A stretch of DNA of 64,000 bases from Phycisphaeraceae bacterium. GTDB taxonomy: Bacteria; Planctomycetota; Phycisphaerae; Phycisphaerales; Phycisphaeraceae. Both the position numbers and the translations under genes were made by a program. This document shows positions 15,500-23,762 of the stretch, piece by piece. The first letter of the stretch is position 1. Every line of letters starts with the position of its first letter. The notes beneath the pieces are model-generated. The model had not been told where the DNA came from. It ran no database searches and saw only the letters and a list, made by a program, of their open reading frames with translations. The stretch is taken from contig JAJDCX010000087.1 of NCBI GenBank assembly GCA_029260615.1, positions 1-64,000 of the forward strand. The letters are read 5' to 3'.

Positions 15500-17005
15500 T
15501 TATGGTTTTTGGTCTGTGGTGTGAGTGGGAGTGTGGTAGTAGACCCTGATGGAGGCGAAGGGTTGGAGTATGCGCAGGTCGTAGTAGCGTTTGAGGTCGG
15601 CGCGGTCGTTGAGCCAGGGGAACAGTTCGCCGCGTGTTGCGGAGACGGCGGGGAGGACAAGCCAGGTGGGTTGGGTCAGTGCGTCGAGTTTTTCGGGTGA
15701 GGTGGGGAAGTCTGCGAAGGGCAGCAGGTCGTTTGTTTGCAGGTAGTAGCGTGCGATGGGTGTGCTTTGGGATGAGAGTGTGGCGACCGCTTCACCGGGT
15801 TGGCGGTGTTGTTGGACGTAGGTGAAGGCTTCGTCCCAGCGTCGGCGGTTGCCGTGGCCGTGGGTGTAGTAGGCGAGGTCGGTCCAGAGCATGGAGACGA
15901 CGATGGCTGCGGTGGTGGCGGCTGCTAGGGGTGTGCCGAAGTTTTGTTTAGCGGCGGCGTCCCAAGCGGCTGCGAGGCCCAGGGCTGCCAGTGCGAGCCA
16001 TGCGTAGTGGACGATGAAGTCGTAGCGTTCGTGGACGTACATGCCGTCTTTGAAGGTCAGGGCCATGAGTGCGAGTACGGGGAGGGTTGCGCCGGCGGCG
16101 AGGTAGAGGGTGAGTCGGGTTTTAGACCGTAGCAGGCCGATGGCGCTGAGGATGGCGAGAGTGACGATGACGGGGCCGTTGCGTAGGACCATGCTGGCGG
16201 CGATGACTTTCCAGGTGTGTCCCTGGAGCTTGCCCCAGGCGTCCCAATTCTCGGCGGAGTAGATGCTGTCGTAGAGATGCAGGCCGGTGCAGAGGGCGAC
16301 GGCGGCGATGCCTGCGATCCAGCCCAGGGGTGAGAGCTTGATGGGCTCTCGGCGGACCAGGCAGAGGATGACGTCGGCGGCGAGGACGAGGCTGATGAGT
16401 AAAGCGGGGGGTTGGGAGAGGTAGGCCAGGAGGATCGCCAGGCCGGCGAGGATGGGCAGACGGTTGGATCGCTCACGGCAGGTGCGCAGGTACCAGATGA
16501 GTGCGAAGTTGTAGAAGAGGAACTGGAGCGTGTAGAAGCGGGCGGCCTGTGACCAGAAGAGGTGCCAGGGGGAGACGGCGAGCAGGAGCGCGGCGATGAG
16601 TGTGGCGCGATCGCCTAAGAGTCTTCGGCCGACGAGGCACAGCAGGGGGATGGTGAGGATGCCGACGACGCAGGAACCGATGCGTGCGCCGAAGGGGCGG
16701 ACGCCCAAGGCTTGCCATTGGTCGACGTTGTCCCAGGTTATTTCGTTGATTTGGGCGCCGTCGGCCCAGAGGCCCAGGGTGGTGGGGATGTAGCCGAACT
16801 GCTTGGAGATCTGCCAGTTGCTTAGTGGGGCGGAGGCGGAACGGACGGAGTAGAGCTCGTCTTCCCAGAAGCTGTAGTCGGAAAGGTTGTAAAGCCGCAT
16901 CCCGCCGGCGAGGGTGGTGATAAGCAGGAGGCACAGCCAGAATAGCTTGAGCGGTGAGGGGCTGTCGTTGTCCTGGGTTATTGGGGTAGTCATCAAGGGA
17001 TTCAT
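15500..17005 (-). CDS. Multi-pass GT39/ArnT-like glycosyltransferase
   Basis: 501 aa with about 10-12 hydrophobic segments. The first external loop carries the acidic motif typical of GT-C fold enzymes (LSDYSFWEDELYSV, with adjacent Glu-Asp-Glu). Such enzymes use polyprenyl-phosphate sugars as donors and act on the periplasmic face, glycosylating proteins, lipids or polymers. The donor could be supplied by the GT2 polyprenyl-phosphate glycosyltransferase at 22663-23697 in the same locus. The acceptor is unknown. Confidence 0.8.
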   Translation of the reverse strand: MNPLMTTPITQDNDSPSPLKLFWLCLLLITTLAGGMRLYNLSDYSFWEDELYSVRSASAPLSNWQISKQFGYIPTTLGLWADGAQINEITWDNVDQWQALGVRPFGARIGSCVVGILTIPLLCLVGRRLLGDRATLIAALLLAVSPWHLFWSQAARFYTLQFLFYNFALIWYLRTCRERSNRLPILAGLAILLAYLSQPPALLISLVLAADVILCLVRREPIKLSPLGWIAGIAAVALCTGLHLYDSIYSAENWDAWGKLQGHTWKVIAASMVLRNGPVIVTLAILSAIGLLRSKTRLTLYLAAGATLPVLALMALTFKDGMYVHERYDFIVHYAWLALAALGLAAAWDAAAKQNFGTPLAAATTAAIVVSMLWTDLAYYTHGHGNRRRWDEAFTYVQQHRQPGEAVATLSSQSTPIARYYLQTNDLLPFADFPTSPEKLDALTQPTWLVLPAVSATRGELFPWLNDRADLKRYYDLRILQPFASIRVYYHTPTHTTDQKP

Positions 17006-17125
17006 CGGGTCCGGGGAGGGGGTGGGATGAATCGGCGGGGGTGGTTGACGGGTTCTAAGCGTGTGGGGTGGGTTTTCTTCGTCGTAGTTGGTCGGTGCGG
17101 AGGCGGCGGGCTTGGGGCCTGGAAT

Positions 17126-17165
17126 AATTTTAGCTTATATCTAATATAATATTTAAGTTAAAATT
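17126..17165. repeat. AT-rich imperfect palindrome
   Basis: Arms 17126-17140 and 17151-17165 (AATTTTAGCTTATAT against AATTTTAACTTAAAT on the other strand) form an AT-only inverted repeat in a GC-rich genome. It closely resembles the perfect palindrome at 53611-53664. It is followed by a tandem TCTTGGGTTTTTA pair. Confidence 0.6.
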
Positions 17166-17380
17166 GGTTTTTAGGTCTTGGGTTTTTATATCTTGGGTTT
17201 TTAGTTTTTGGTCATTGGGGTTTGAGGTGCGGGAGGTTTGTGGTTTGGGTGGGGTGGCGGTGGCGGTGGCGGGAGGTTGTGGGTTGGGGTTGGCAGGTGG
17301 CTGTGCCGGGTGGTGATGGGATTCGAGCGTTCTCATACCAATCTCATTTACCTCCTGTACGTTCAACCACGGCACGGTCT

Positions 17381-17595
17381 GCGTTGGGAAAGTTTGACCC
17401 GTAGGGCCAACGCGCGGATCTGCGATCCGCCGCTAAACGGCAAGCCTGGGTGCGGCGTGTATCAGTGAACTATTTGAGGACGTGGGCTTCGGAGGCGCAC
17501 GAGAATTAAATGGGATTGGTCTCAAACCAAGCATAGCGGCAGCTTGATCGGTGGTCGTGAACCGATAGGGAGAATCCGCCGGCTGTTAGCGGCGG
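17381..17595. other. Cluster of short hairpins in a 627-nt gene-free gap
   Basis: The gap 17006-17632 has no credible gene. Its right part holds six stem candidates in a row: GCGTTGG/CCAACGC (17381-17413), the repeat copy B, TTGGT/ACCAA (17516-17530), ATCGGT/ACCGAT (17547-17566), and CCGCCG/CGGCGG (17576-17595). It could be a repeat cluster or a structured RNA downstream of the GT4 gene. None of the hairpins is followed by a T-run. Confidence 0.45.
17413..17441 (+). repeat. Short interspersed double-hairpin repeat, copy B
   Basis: The best-formed copy: GCGGATC-TGC-GATCCGC gives a perfect 7-bp stem, then GCCG-CTAAA-CGGC gives a 4-bp stem. It is intergenic, between the GT39 gene and the GT4 gene. 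Confidence 0.82.
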
Positions 17596-17632
17596 CTATA
17601 AAAACGCTACGGTTGGATTGAGCATGCTCTAG

Positions 17633-19054
17633 TTAGCGTTTTGCTCGGCACTGGGCGTGGAAGCGGAGGTAGGAGTCTTTGTAGACCTGGAGCATGATTT
17701 TGCCCTTGGTGTCCCAATCGAAGTGTTCGACGACCTTGTTGCGGCCGGCCTTGCCCATCTGTAGGCGTAGTTGGGGGGATTGGGCGAGTGTGGTCATGGC
17801 GTGGGCGAGTCCCTTGACGAGGTCGGGGTGGGAGCTTGGTTCGACCAGGAAGCCGCAGGTCTGGTCGAGGTAGTCCACGGGGCCTCCCCATTGGGTGGCG
17901 ATCACGGGTAGGCTCATGGCCATGGCTTCGAGGACGACGGCGCCGCCGCATTCCAAGAGGCTTGGGAGGACCAGGGTGTCGGCGTGAGCCAGGCGCGCGG
18001 CGCACTGTTCTTGTGTGAGCCAGCCGGTGAATCGAACGGCACAGTCTTCGGGGAGGTCCAGGGCTTTTGCCTGGGCTTCCAGGGCGTGGCGGTCTTCGCC
18101 GTCGCCGATGATTTCGAGTACGGCGGGAGTTTGTTTGACGGTGATCTGGAAGGCTTCGAGCAGGAGATTGACGGCTTTCCAGTCGACGAGTCGGCCCAGG
18201 TATGCGAAGCGAGCGGGTCGGTCGGGGTCGTTGAGGTCGTCTGGGCGTGTTGGGCTTTGCCAGACGGACAAGTCCACGCCGTTTTCGACGAGTTCGTGTA
18301 CCTGGCCGCTGAGGCATGAGGGGAGTGCGAGGTTGGTGCGTTGGTTGGCGACCAAGAGGGTTTGGGCCTGGCATTTGCCTGGGACGATGCGGTTGAGCAT
18401 GTTGGAGAAGAGTCGTCCGAGCCACATGCCGGTATCGACGGTTTTGTTCTGCATCTGCCGGAAGGGTTCGGGGTAGTCCATGCCGCCGTTCATGGGGCCG
18501 ATGACTAGTGGGACGCCCAGGCCAAAGAGTGCGGAGGGCTCGCGGGGCGAGACGGGTGTGGGCTGGTGGACCAGATCGATCTTGTGAAGTTTGATGGTGT
18601 CGATCACACGCCTGCGTTGTTTGAGTTGTGTGATTAATCTCAGGAGCAGGCCGAAGGTGAAGTGGCCGAGCCTGCCGGGGATGGCCTTTCGGCATCGCCA
18701 GATCAAGCAGTGCAGGCGTGTGTTTTGGATGTAGTCGATCCTGTCCTGTGCGTCAGGGAAGCACTCGTTGAGTTCTTCTCGGCAGCGTTCGTGGACGACC
18801 AGTCGGCAGCAGACGCCTTGGCCAAGTAGGAAGCGGAAGTAGTGCAGCGGGAGGGCGGCCTCGCCACCGAAGCGGAGTGATGCGCTGTCGCAGGCGATGA
18901 GGATGCGTAGGGGCTGGTCGTGCCCGGTCTGTTGCAGGGGTGTGGTTGATTGGGGGTCGTGGCCGGGGTCGCCGTTGTTTGGCAGGGCGCATGGGTCAAC
19001 GTTGTCCGGTGCGGTATCGGCCGGAGATTGCGGTATTGTTGTCCCTTCGGTCAC
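17633..19054 (-). CDS. Glycosyltransferase family 4 (GT-B fold)
   Basis: 473 aa. An N-terminal acceptor domain (SLRFGGEAALPLHYF) and a C-terminal GT1-type domain with FAYLGRLVDWKAVNLLLEAF, RFTGWLTQEQC and LPSLLECGGAVVLEAMAMSLPVIA, which includes the E-x7-E element for the nucleotide sugar. A retaining cytoplasmic sugar transferase, probably for the exopolysaccharide repeat unit. The first 50 residues are proline/asparagine-rich and the true start may be further in. It stands between two gene-free gaps. Confidence 0.87.
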   Translation of the reverse strand: MTEGTTIPQSPADTAPDNVDPCALPNNGDPGHDPQSTTPLQQTGHDQPLRILIACDSASLRFGGEAALPLHYFRFLLGQGVCCRLVVHERCREELNECFPDAQDRIDYIQNTRLHCLIWRCRKAIPGRLGHFTFGLLLRLITQLKQRRRVIDTIKLHKIDLVHQPTPVSPREPSALFGLGVPLVIGPMNGGMDYPEPFRQMQNKTVDTGMWLGRLFSNMLNRIVPGKCQAQTLLVANQRTNLALPSCLSGQVHELVENGVDLSVWQSPTRPDDLNDPDRPARFAYLGRLVDWKAVNLLLEAFQITVKQTPAVLEIIGDGEDRHALEAQAKALDLPEDCAVRFTGWLTQEQCAARLAHADTLVLPSLLECGGAVVLEAMAMSLPVIATQWGGPVDYLDQTCGFLVEPSSHPDLVKGLAHAMTTLAQSPQLRLQMGKAGRNKVVEHFDWDTKGKIMLQVYKDSYLRFHAQCRAKR

Positions 19055-19256
19055 AGACTAACCCCCAACAGGCGTGTTCCTGGATTGCGGCCCCCACCAG
19101 GGCCACGGTCATACGGTTGTGCTGGTCTACTTGATTCAGTCCAGCGTAGTGTAACGCAAGCCCTTGCGGGGCTGATCGGAATCTCCCCCGTATCTATCAG
19201 GTCGGCAGAAAAGCGGTTCGGTTTCAGGCGATTTTGTCGGTGGCCCTAGGGTCTTG

Positions 19257-20570
19257 CTATCGGACTCGGCGGAAGAGGGTGAGTGACATCGCCAGGCCGA
19301 TCAAGAAACTGGAGGGTTCGGGGGTGATGGCGACGGGTGGCGGGGGCGGTGTGCCGGCGTTCCAGTTGCTGAGAATGACGTTGAGGTCTTCGATCCCTAC
19401 AAAGCCGTCGTTGGTGAGTTCGCCTAGGGTTTCGTCGCCGGGTGTGACGTTCTGGTTCCAGTTGCTGAGGACGAAGTTGATATCGGAGAGGCCTACGAAC
19501 CCGTCGCCGTCGATGTCGCCGAGGATGAGGTCCAGGCCGTTGTCGAACCAGATTTGTGCCATGACGGCGTAGCCCAAGTCGCCTGGGTGTATGACATCGC
19601 CTGGTGCGAAGAGGTCGAGGTTGACGCCGTCGGTCCCGGGTCCGAAGGCGTTGTTGACTTCGTCGTAGTTCAGGACCCAGTCGACCCAGTCCGAGGGATT
19701 GCCGTTGAGCAGGTCGTCTTCTGGGCTGAGTATGCCGCGCATTTCGGAGGTGGTGGTGATGCCTAGAGAGGTGCCGAACTCGTCGAGGAGGAACTGAAGG
19801 TTGAGTGTATCGACATCGATGCGGAACATGTCAACGAGGCTGACCCGGCCGATGTATTGGGAGCGAGCGGTGGCGACGGTTTCGATGCCGTTGGCCCAGT
19901 TGAGGTTAGAGGGGCCGCCGTAGTTGTAGTCGAAGCTGGACTTGACGCGTGCCCGGTGCTGTGTGAGCGCGGAGTAGATGCCGCCGTCGGTATTGGCACT
20001 TAGTGGGTTGCCAGCCTTTGGGAGTATGCGTGCGAGGATGATGTCGTGGTTGCCATCGGCACCGATGTAGTGGGCGCTGCCCGGGTCGGTGGTGGTTAGA
20101 GCACGTAGCAGGCGGTCCAGTTCGACGCCCGCGGGGTCGCCGCCGCCGCCGCCGTTGAAGCTGTTGGTTCCGATGTGTAGCAGGACCTTGTCGGGGGCGT
20201 TGCCTGCGCCGGCGAGAGTCGGGAAGACGGTGTTGATGTCGAGCTGATCTCGCAGGCTCTTGTTGGGGTCGCCGAAGTCGTGGGCCTTGATGCCTGAGAT
20301 GCCGAAGTGGTCGGGGTCGATGTCGGGCGTGCCGTTTTGGAGCGTGCCGACGATGTCGTAGTCGGTATTGGTTCCGTCGAGGAGAGCTTGTAGGGGGCCG
20401 CGGTAGCCGTTGCCTGTGGACGAGCCTACGCCGAAGGTGATGGAGTCGCCCAAGGGCATGATGCGCATCGCGGCGTCGGCGTGGGATGTGCAGGTGATGG
20501 CTGTGACCAACGCTGCGGCGGAGATCATGGGCGTGAATTTTGAAGTAACTGGACCGATACGAAAACTCAT
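19257..20570 (-). CDS. Secreted SGNH/GDSL hydrolase with dockerin-like repeats and PEP-CTERM anchor
   Basis: About 437 aa from the ATG at 20570, chosen for an AGAGGGG ribosome site; an in-frame start at 20609 is less likely. A signal peptide ends near SHADA. The SGNH esterase block I (MPLGDSITFG) and a later LLHIGTNSF block (Gly-x-Asn) are seen; the family includes carbohydrate esterases and lipases. The C-terminus has two EF-hand-like loops (DGDGFVGLSDIN, NDGFVGIEDLN) and a PEP-CTERM tail (TPEPSS, FRRVR). An enzyme that removes acyl groups from the exopolysaccharide is a plausible inference from position. Confidence 0.85.
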   Translation of the reverse strand: MSFRIGPVTSKFTPMISAAALVTAITCTSHADAAMRIMPLGDSITFGVGSSTGNGYRGPLQALLDGTNTDYDIVGTLQNGTPDIDPDHFGISGIKAHDFGDPNKSLRDQLDINTVFPTLAGAGNAPDKVLLHIGTNSFNGGGGGDPAGVELDRLLRALTTTDPGSAHYIGADGNHDIILARILPKAGNPLSANTDGGIYSALTQHRARVKSSFDYNYGGPSNLNWANGIETVATARSQYIGRVSLVDMFRIDVDTLNLQFLLDEFGTSLGITTTSEMRGILSPEDDLLNGNPSDWVDWVLNYDEVNNAFGPGTDGVNLDLFAPGDVIHPGDLGYAVMAQIWFDNGLDLILGDIDGDGFVGLSDINFVLSNWNQNVTPGDETLGELTNDGFVGIEDLNVILSNWNAGTPPPPPVAITPEPSSFLIGLAMSLTLFRRVR

Positions 20571-20741
20571 AATTGTTTCAACCCCTCTGTGTCGTTGAAG
20601 GCGGGCCACATACAGTTAAGGGCCTGCGGCTGCTGCACAGGCCCCGTCATATAGGTCTCATAACCCCCTGATGAGTTGTATCGGGGCTCACAATCGGATC
20701 ACCGGCCAACAAGGCCTATATCAAGAGTCAACACTGATTTA

Positions 20742-20770
20742 ATTCTAATCTATGAATCGGGTTGGGTAAA
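20742..20770 (-). promoter_or_regulatory. Candidate promoter of the SGNH hydrolase gene
   Basis: On the minus strand TTTACC (20770-20765), 17 nt, TAGAAT (20747-20742), about 170 nt before the start. The AAATTTTCTTTACCC context just upstream recurs at the left edge of the window (193-207). The gap 20571-20885 shows nothing else. Confidence 0.45.
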
Positions 20771-20885
20771 GAAAATTTTGGGCTAGATGTGGGCAAAATT
20801 GGCTTCAAAATCGTTGTAATTGGTGTAACGGGGTACTTCATCGGAGAAGATCGTATCCGAGGTGGCTGGACCGGGCGGTGTTAAT

Positions 20886-22637
20886 TTAGGGGGTTTGATC
20901 GGGTGACAGGCCTCGGCGTTGGTAGGCTTCGCGGACTATATCGACTTCCCGACGGGTCTGGTCGGGGTCCCACGACAGCTCATCGGCGAGCACTTGGGCG
21001 CAGCGTTCTACGAAGCGGTCGCCTGGGTATCCCAGGAACCCTGCGTCGGTCCGGTGGAACAGCACGTCCAACAGGGTCATGGCCATCTCGTGTCGGGCGG
21101 CGTGGACGATCTGTACGAGGATTGTTGGGCGGTGAACATCGATCGGTTCTTGGAGGTGGGGGTCGGCGTCGGCTAAGGCGAGGACTTGGGTGAGTTCTGT
21201 GCCGTAGGTGTCGAAGAGGTGGGTGATGAGTTGCTCGGTGGCCCAGTTAGGTTTGGCATTGATTGCAGCGGCGAGGGCTTTGGCGGGGTCAGCGGATGGT
21301 GCGCCTTGGAGGAGGGTATGGGCGGTGCGGCAGGGGGGGGCGGGGTGTTGGAGTTTGTGGGCAGCGAGTGTGACGGCCTGTTGAGCGACGTCGCGTGCGG
21401 TGGTCCATTTCACGCCGAACACGGTGACTAATCCGTCGATGCTGTCGGTCTTGGCGTGGTCGATCAGTTGGTAGCGTTTGTCGCAGACGGGTTCGCCGGT
21501 GGTGTTCCCAGGGACTTTGGGGAGTAGGCCCATGAAGGTGAAGCGCACATCGTCGTAGTTAAGATCGGCGTTTGGGTAGGCTTGGTTGAACTCGTCGAGG
21601 AACCCGCGGATTTCGTTGGGGGTGACGGAGAGGTTGTCGGGGTCGTCGGTGTAGTCGGTGTAGAACGTGCCGATGAGTGATCGGCCTGACCATGAAGTGA
21701 CGAAGAGGTTGCGGTAGCCCTTTCCGAGGAGTTCCTTGTTGTCTTTGTAGGTTTTGCGTGAGGGGACGGCCAGGCCCATGCCGTTGAAGAGGTCTTTGGT
21801 GACCAGGGCGACGGCGCGGAGGACTTGGAAATGTTTGGGTTTTGCGGGTGCTTGATCCGGGCAGAGCATGGAGTGGGTGCGTTGTGTCCAGGGGCCGGCG
21901 CAGCAGAGGGTGAGTTTGCTTTGGATGGTCAGGGACTTGCCGGTGAGTCGGTCTTGGGCGGTGACGCCGGTGACTTGGTTGCCGTTTCGGAGTAAGCCGG
22001 TGACGCGGAGGTGGTTGGCGGCCTGCGCGCCTGCGGTGGCGGCGGATTGTACGACGGCGAGGGCGAGTCGTTCGGAGTTGTTGACCTGTGCGTCGTAGAA
22101 GACGGCGCCGCCTGTGAGGCCTGAGGGTTCGATGCCGGGAGCCATGGCGAGGCAGTTGGTGTTAGAGACGAGTCGGCCGTTGGGGAGTTGTCGGGAGGCG
22201 GAGAGGCCTTGGTTGCGGTCGGCGCTGATGGCGTCGTTGAGTTTCATCGCGGTGAACATGGCGGGTCTGCCGCGGAGCCCTAGGCCGTAGGTCGGGACGA
22301 GGAATGGCATGGGCTGGACGAGGTGTCCTGCGGCGCGCAGGAGTGTGCTGCGTTCCCGGATGGATTCTCGCATCCGTTTGAGGTTGCCGTGTTGGAGGTA
22401 GCGTAGTCCGCCGTGGACGACACGTTGGCTGTTGGCGCTTGCGCCTGAGCCGAAGTCGTTTTGTTCCAGTAGTGCGACGGAGAGGCCGCGTTGTGCGGCG
22501 TCGAGTGCGGCCCACACGCCGTAGATCCCGCCGCCGACGATGACCAGATCAAACCGGGTCGATGCCAGCTTGTCGAGGTCGCGGGTTAGCGGGGGTGCGG
22601 TGGAGTCGTTGGTAGCGTGGGGCATGGTCGGTCCCAC
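20886..22637 (-). CDS. glpD: FAD-dependent glycerol-3-phosphate dehydrogenase (GlpD-like)
   Basis: 583 aa, somewhat longer than E. coli GlpD. The FAD-binding motif (LVIVGGGIYGVWAALDAAQRG), the SQRVVHGGLRYLQHGN signature and a C-terminal helical DAO_C-type domain (FLGYPGDRFVERC) are present. The enzyme oxidises sn-glycerol-3-phosphate to dihydroxyacetone phosphate and passes electrons to quinone at the membrane. It sits only about 25 nt after the end of a polyprenyl-phosphate glycosyltransferase gene, as the apparent last gene of the exopolysaccharide block. That is an unusual place; no glpF or glpK is seen nearby. A start at 22625 is an alternative. Confidence 0.88.
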   Translation of the reverse strand: MGPTMPHATNDSTAPPLTRDLDKLASTRFDLVIVGGGIYGVWAALDAAQRGLSVALLEQNDFGSGASANSQRVVHGGLRYLQHGNLKRMRESIRERSTLLRAAGHLVQPMPFLVPTYGLGLRGRPAMFTAMKLNDAISADRNQGLSASRQLPNGRLVSNTNCLAMAPGIEPSGLTGGAVFYDAQVNNSERLALAVVQSAATAGAQAANHLRVTGLLRNGNQVTGVTAQDRLTGKSLTIQSKLTLCCAGPWTQRTHSMLCPDQAPAKPKHFQVLRAVALVTKDLFNGMGLAVPSRKTYKDNKELLGKGYRNLFVTSWSGRSLIGTFYTDYTDDPDNLSVTPNEIRGFLDEFNQAYPNADLNYDDVRFTFMGLLPKVPGNTTGEPVCDKRYQLIDHAKTDSIDGLVTVFGVKWTTARDVAQQAVTLAAHKLQHPAPPCRTAHTLLQGAPSADPAKALAAAINAKPNWATEQLITHLFDTYGTELTQVLALADADPHLQEPIDVHRPTILVQIVHAARHEMAMTLLDVLFHRTDAGFLGYPGDRFVERCAQVLADELSWDPDQTRREVDIVREAYQRRGLSPDQTP

Positions 22638-22662
22638 GGCCGGGGGCCATGGGCTTTTGGGG

Positions 22663-23697
22663 TTAGGCGGCGTTTGTTTCGTCGGCGTGGGAGCCGGGGG
22701 TGCTGAGGTAGGTGTTGCGTATTTTGTAGGGTTTGCGGTCCTGGCTTTCGTGGTAGATGCGTGACATCAGCTCGGCGAGTATGCCGATCATCAGGAAGAT
22801 GACGCTCATGAGGAAGGTCATCATGGCGAAGAGGACCAGGACGTTGCGGTTGAGCATGACGGGCTGGCCGTGCTCGGTGATGTACCCGAATTTTTGGATG
22901 ATGGCCCACGTCAGGGAGAGGAACGAGATAACCAGGGACATCATGGCGACCTTGCCGAAGAAGTAGATCGGCTTGGCGAGGTAGTCTCCGAGGAACTTGA
23001 CGGTGAGCAGGTCCAGGAGGACTTTGAAGGTTCGTTTCAGGCCGTACTTGCTGACGCCCGCGGTGCGTGCGCGGTGGTTGACGACTTGTTCGGTGATTCG
23101 TGCGCCGCGCCACTTACAGATGGCGGGGAGGAAGCGGTGCATCTCGCCGTAGAGTCTGACGTCCTCGAGGACTTCGCGTCGGTAGGCTTTCATGGAGCAG
23201 CCGAAGTCGTGTATCTCGGTGGTCCAGGTGAGTTTTTTAATCAGTCGGTTGGCGAGGATGGAGGGGAGCCTGCGGCTCAAGAGTTTGTCTTGGCGGTTTT
23301 TGCGCCAGCCGCTGACGATGTCCCATCCGGAGTCGTCGTCGAGCTTGGCGACGAGTGCCGGGATGTCGTGGGGGTCGTTCTGCATGTCTCCGTCCATGGG
23401 GACGATGACGCTGCCTCGTGCCTGGTCGATGCCGGCGGCGGTGGAGGCGGTCTGGCCGAAGTTTTTGGTGAACTCGATGATGGTGACGCGGGGGTCGGTG
23501 CCGGAGACATCGCGGAGTTTGGCGACGGTCTGGTCGCGGCTGCCGTCGTCGATGAAGATGACCTCGTAGCGGAGTGTCTGGGCGTCCATGACCTCGGCGA
23601 TCTCGCGGTACAACGGCTGGACGTTGTCCTCTTCGTTGTAGAGCGGGATGACGATCGAGATGTCTATCTTGCTACTGCTTTGGATCGGTTGATTCAT
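22663..23697 (-). CDS. GT2 polyprenyl-phosphate glycosyltransferase (DPM1/ArnC-like)
   Basis: About 344 aa from the ATG at 23697; a GTG at 23712 would add five residues. The GT2 domain shows SIVIPLYNEEDNVQPL, FIDDGSRDQT, PMDGDMQNDP and the CSMKAYRRE segment, followed by two C-terminal membrane helices (about residues 228-252 and 262-288). This architecture makes polyprenyl-phosphate sugars that serve as donors for GT-C enzymes on the periplasmic side, such as the GT39 protein at 15500-17005. It is cotranscribed with the flanking minus-strand genes. Confidence 0.9.
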   Translation of the reverse strand: MNQPIQSSSKIDISIVIPLYNEEDNVQPLYREIAEVMDAQTLRYEVIFIDDGSRDQTVAKLRDVSGTDPRVTIIEFTKNFGQTASTAAGIDQARGSVIVPMDGDMQNDPHDIPALVAKLDDDSGWDIVSGWRKNRQDKLLSRRLPSILANRLIKKLTWTTEIHDFGCSMKAYRREVLEDVRLYGEMHRFLPAICKWRGARITEQVVNHRARTAGVSKYGLKRTFKVLLDLLTVKFLGDYLAKPIYFFGKVAMMSLVISFLSLTWAIIQKFGYITEHGQPVMLNRNVLVLFAMMTFLMSVIFLMIGILAELMSRIYHESQDRKPYKIRNTYLSTPGSHADETNAA

Positions 23698-23762
23698 TGT
23701 CTGATACCCCACAATCGAGTTGGCCTGTGTCGGGCCTGATAAGGTTTTATCATCGTCCGTCT

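Noticed and set aside
17130-17375. 81-codon minus-strand frame with TQDIKTQDLKT repeats
   Set aside because: The repeats come from the tandem TCTTGGGTTTTTA DNA and the AT-rich palindrome; the remainder is low-complexity proline-rich.
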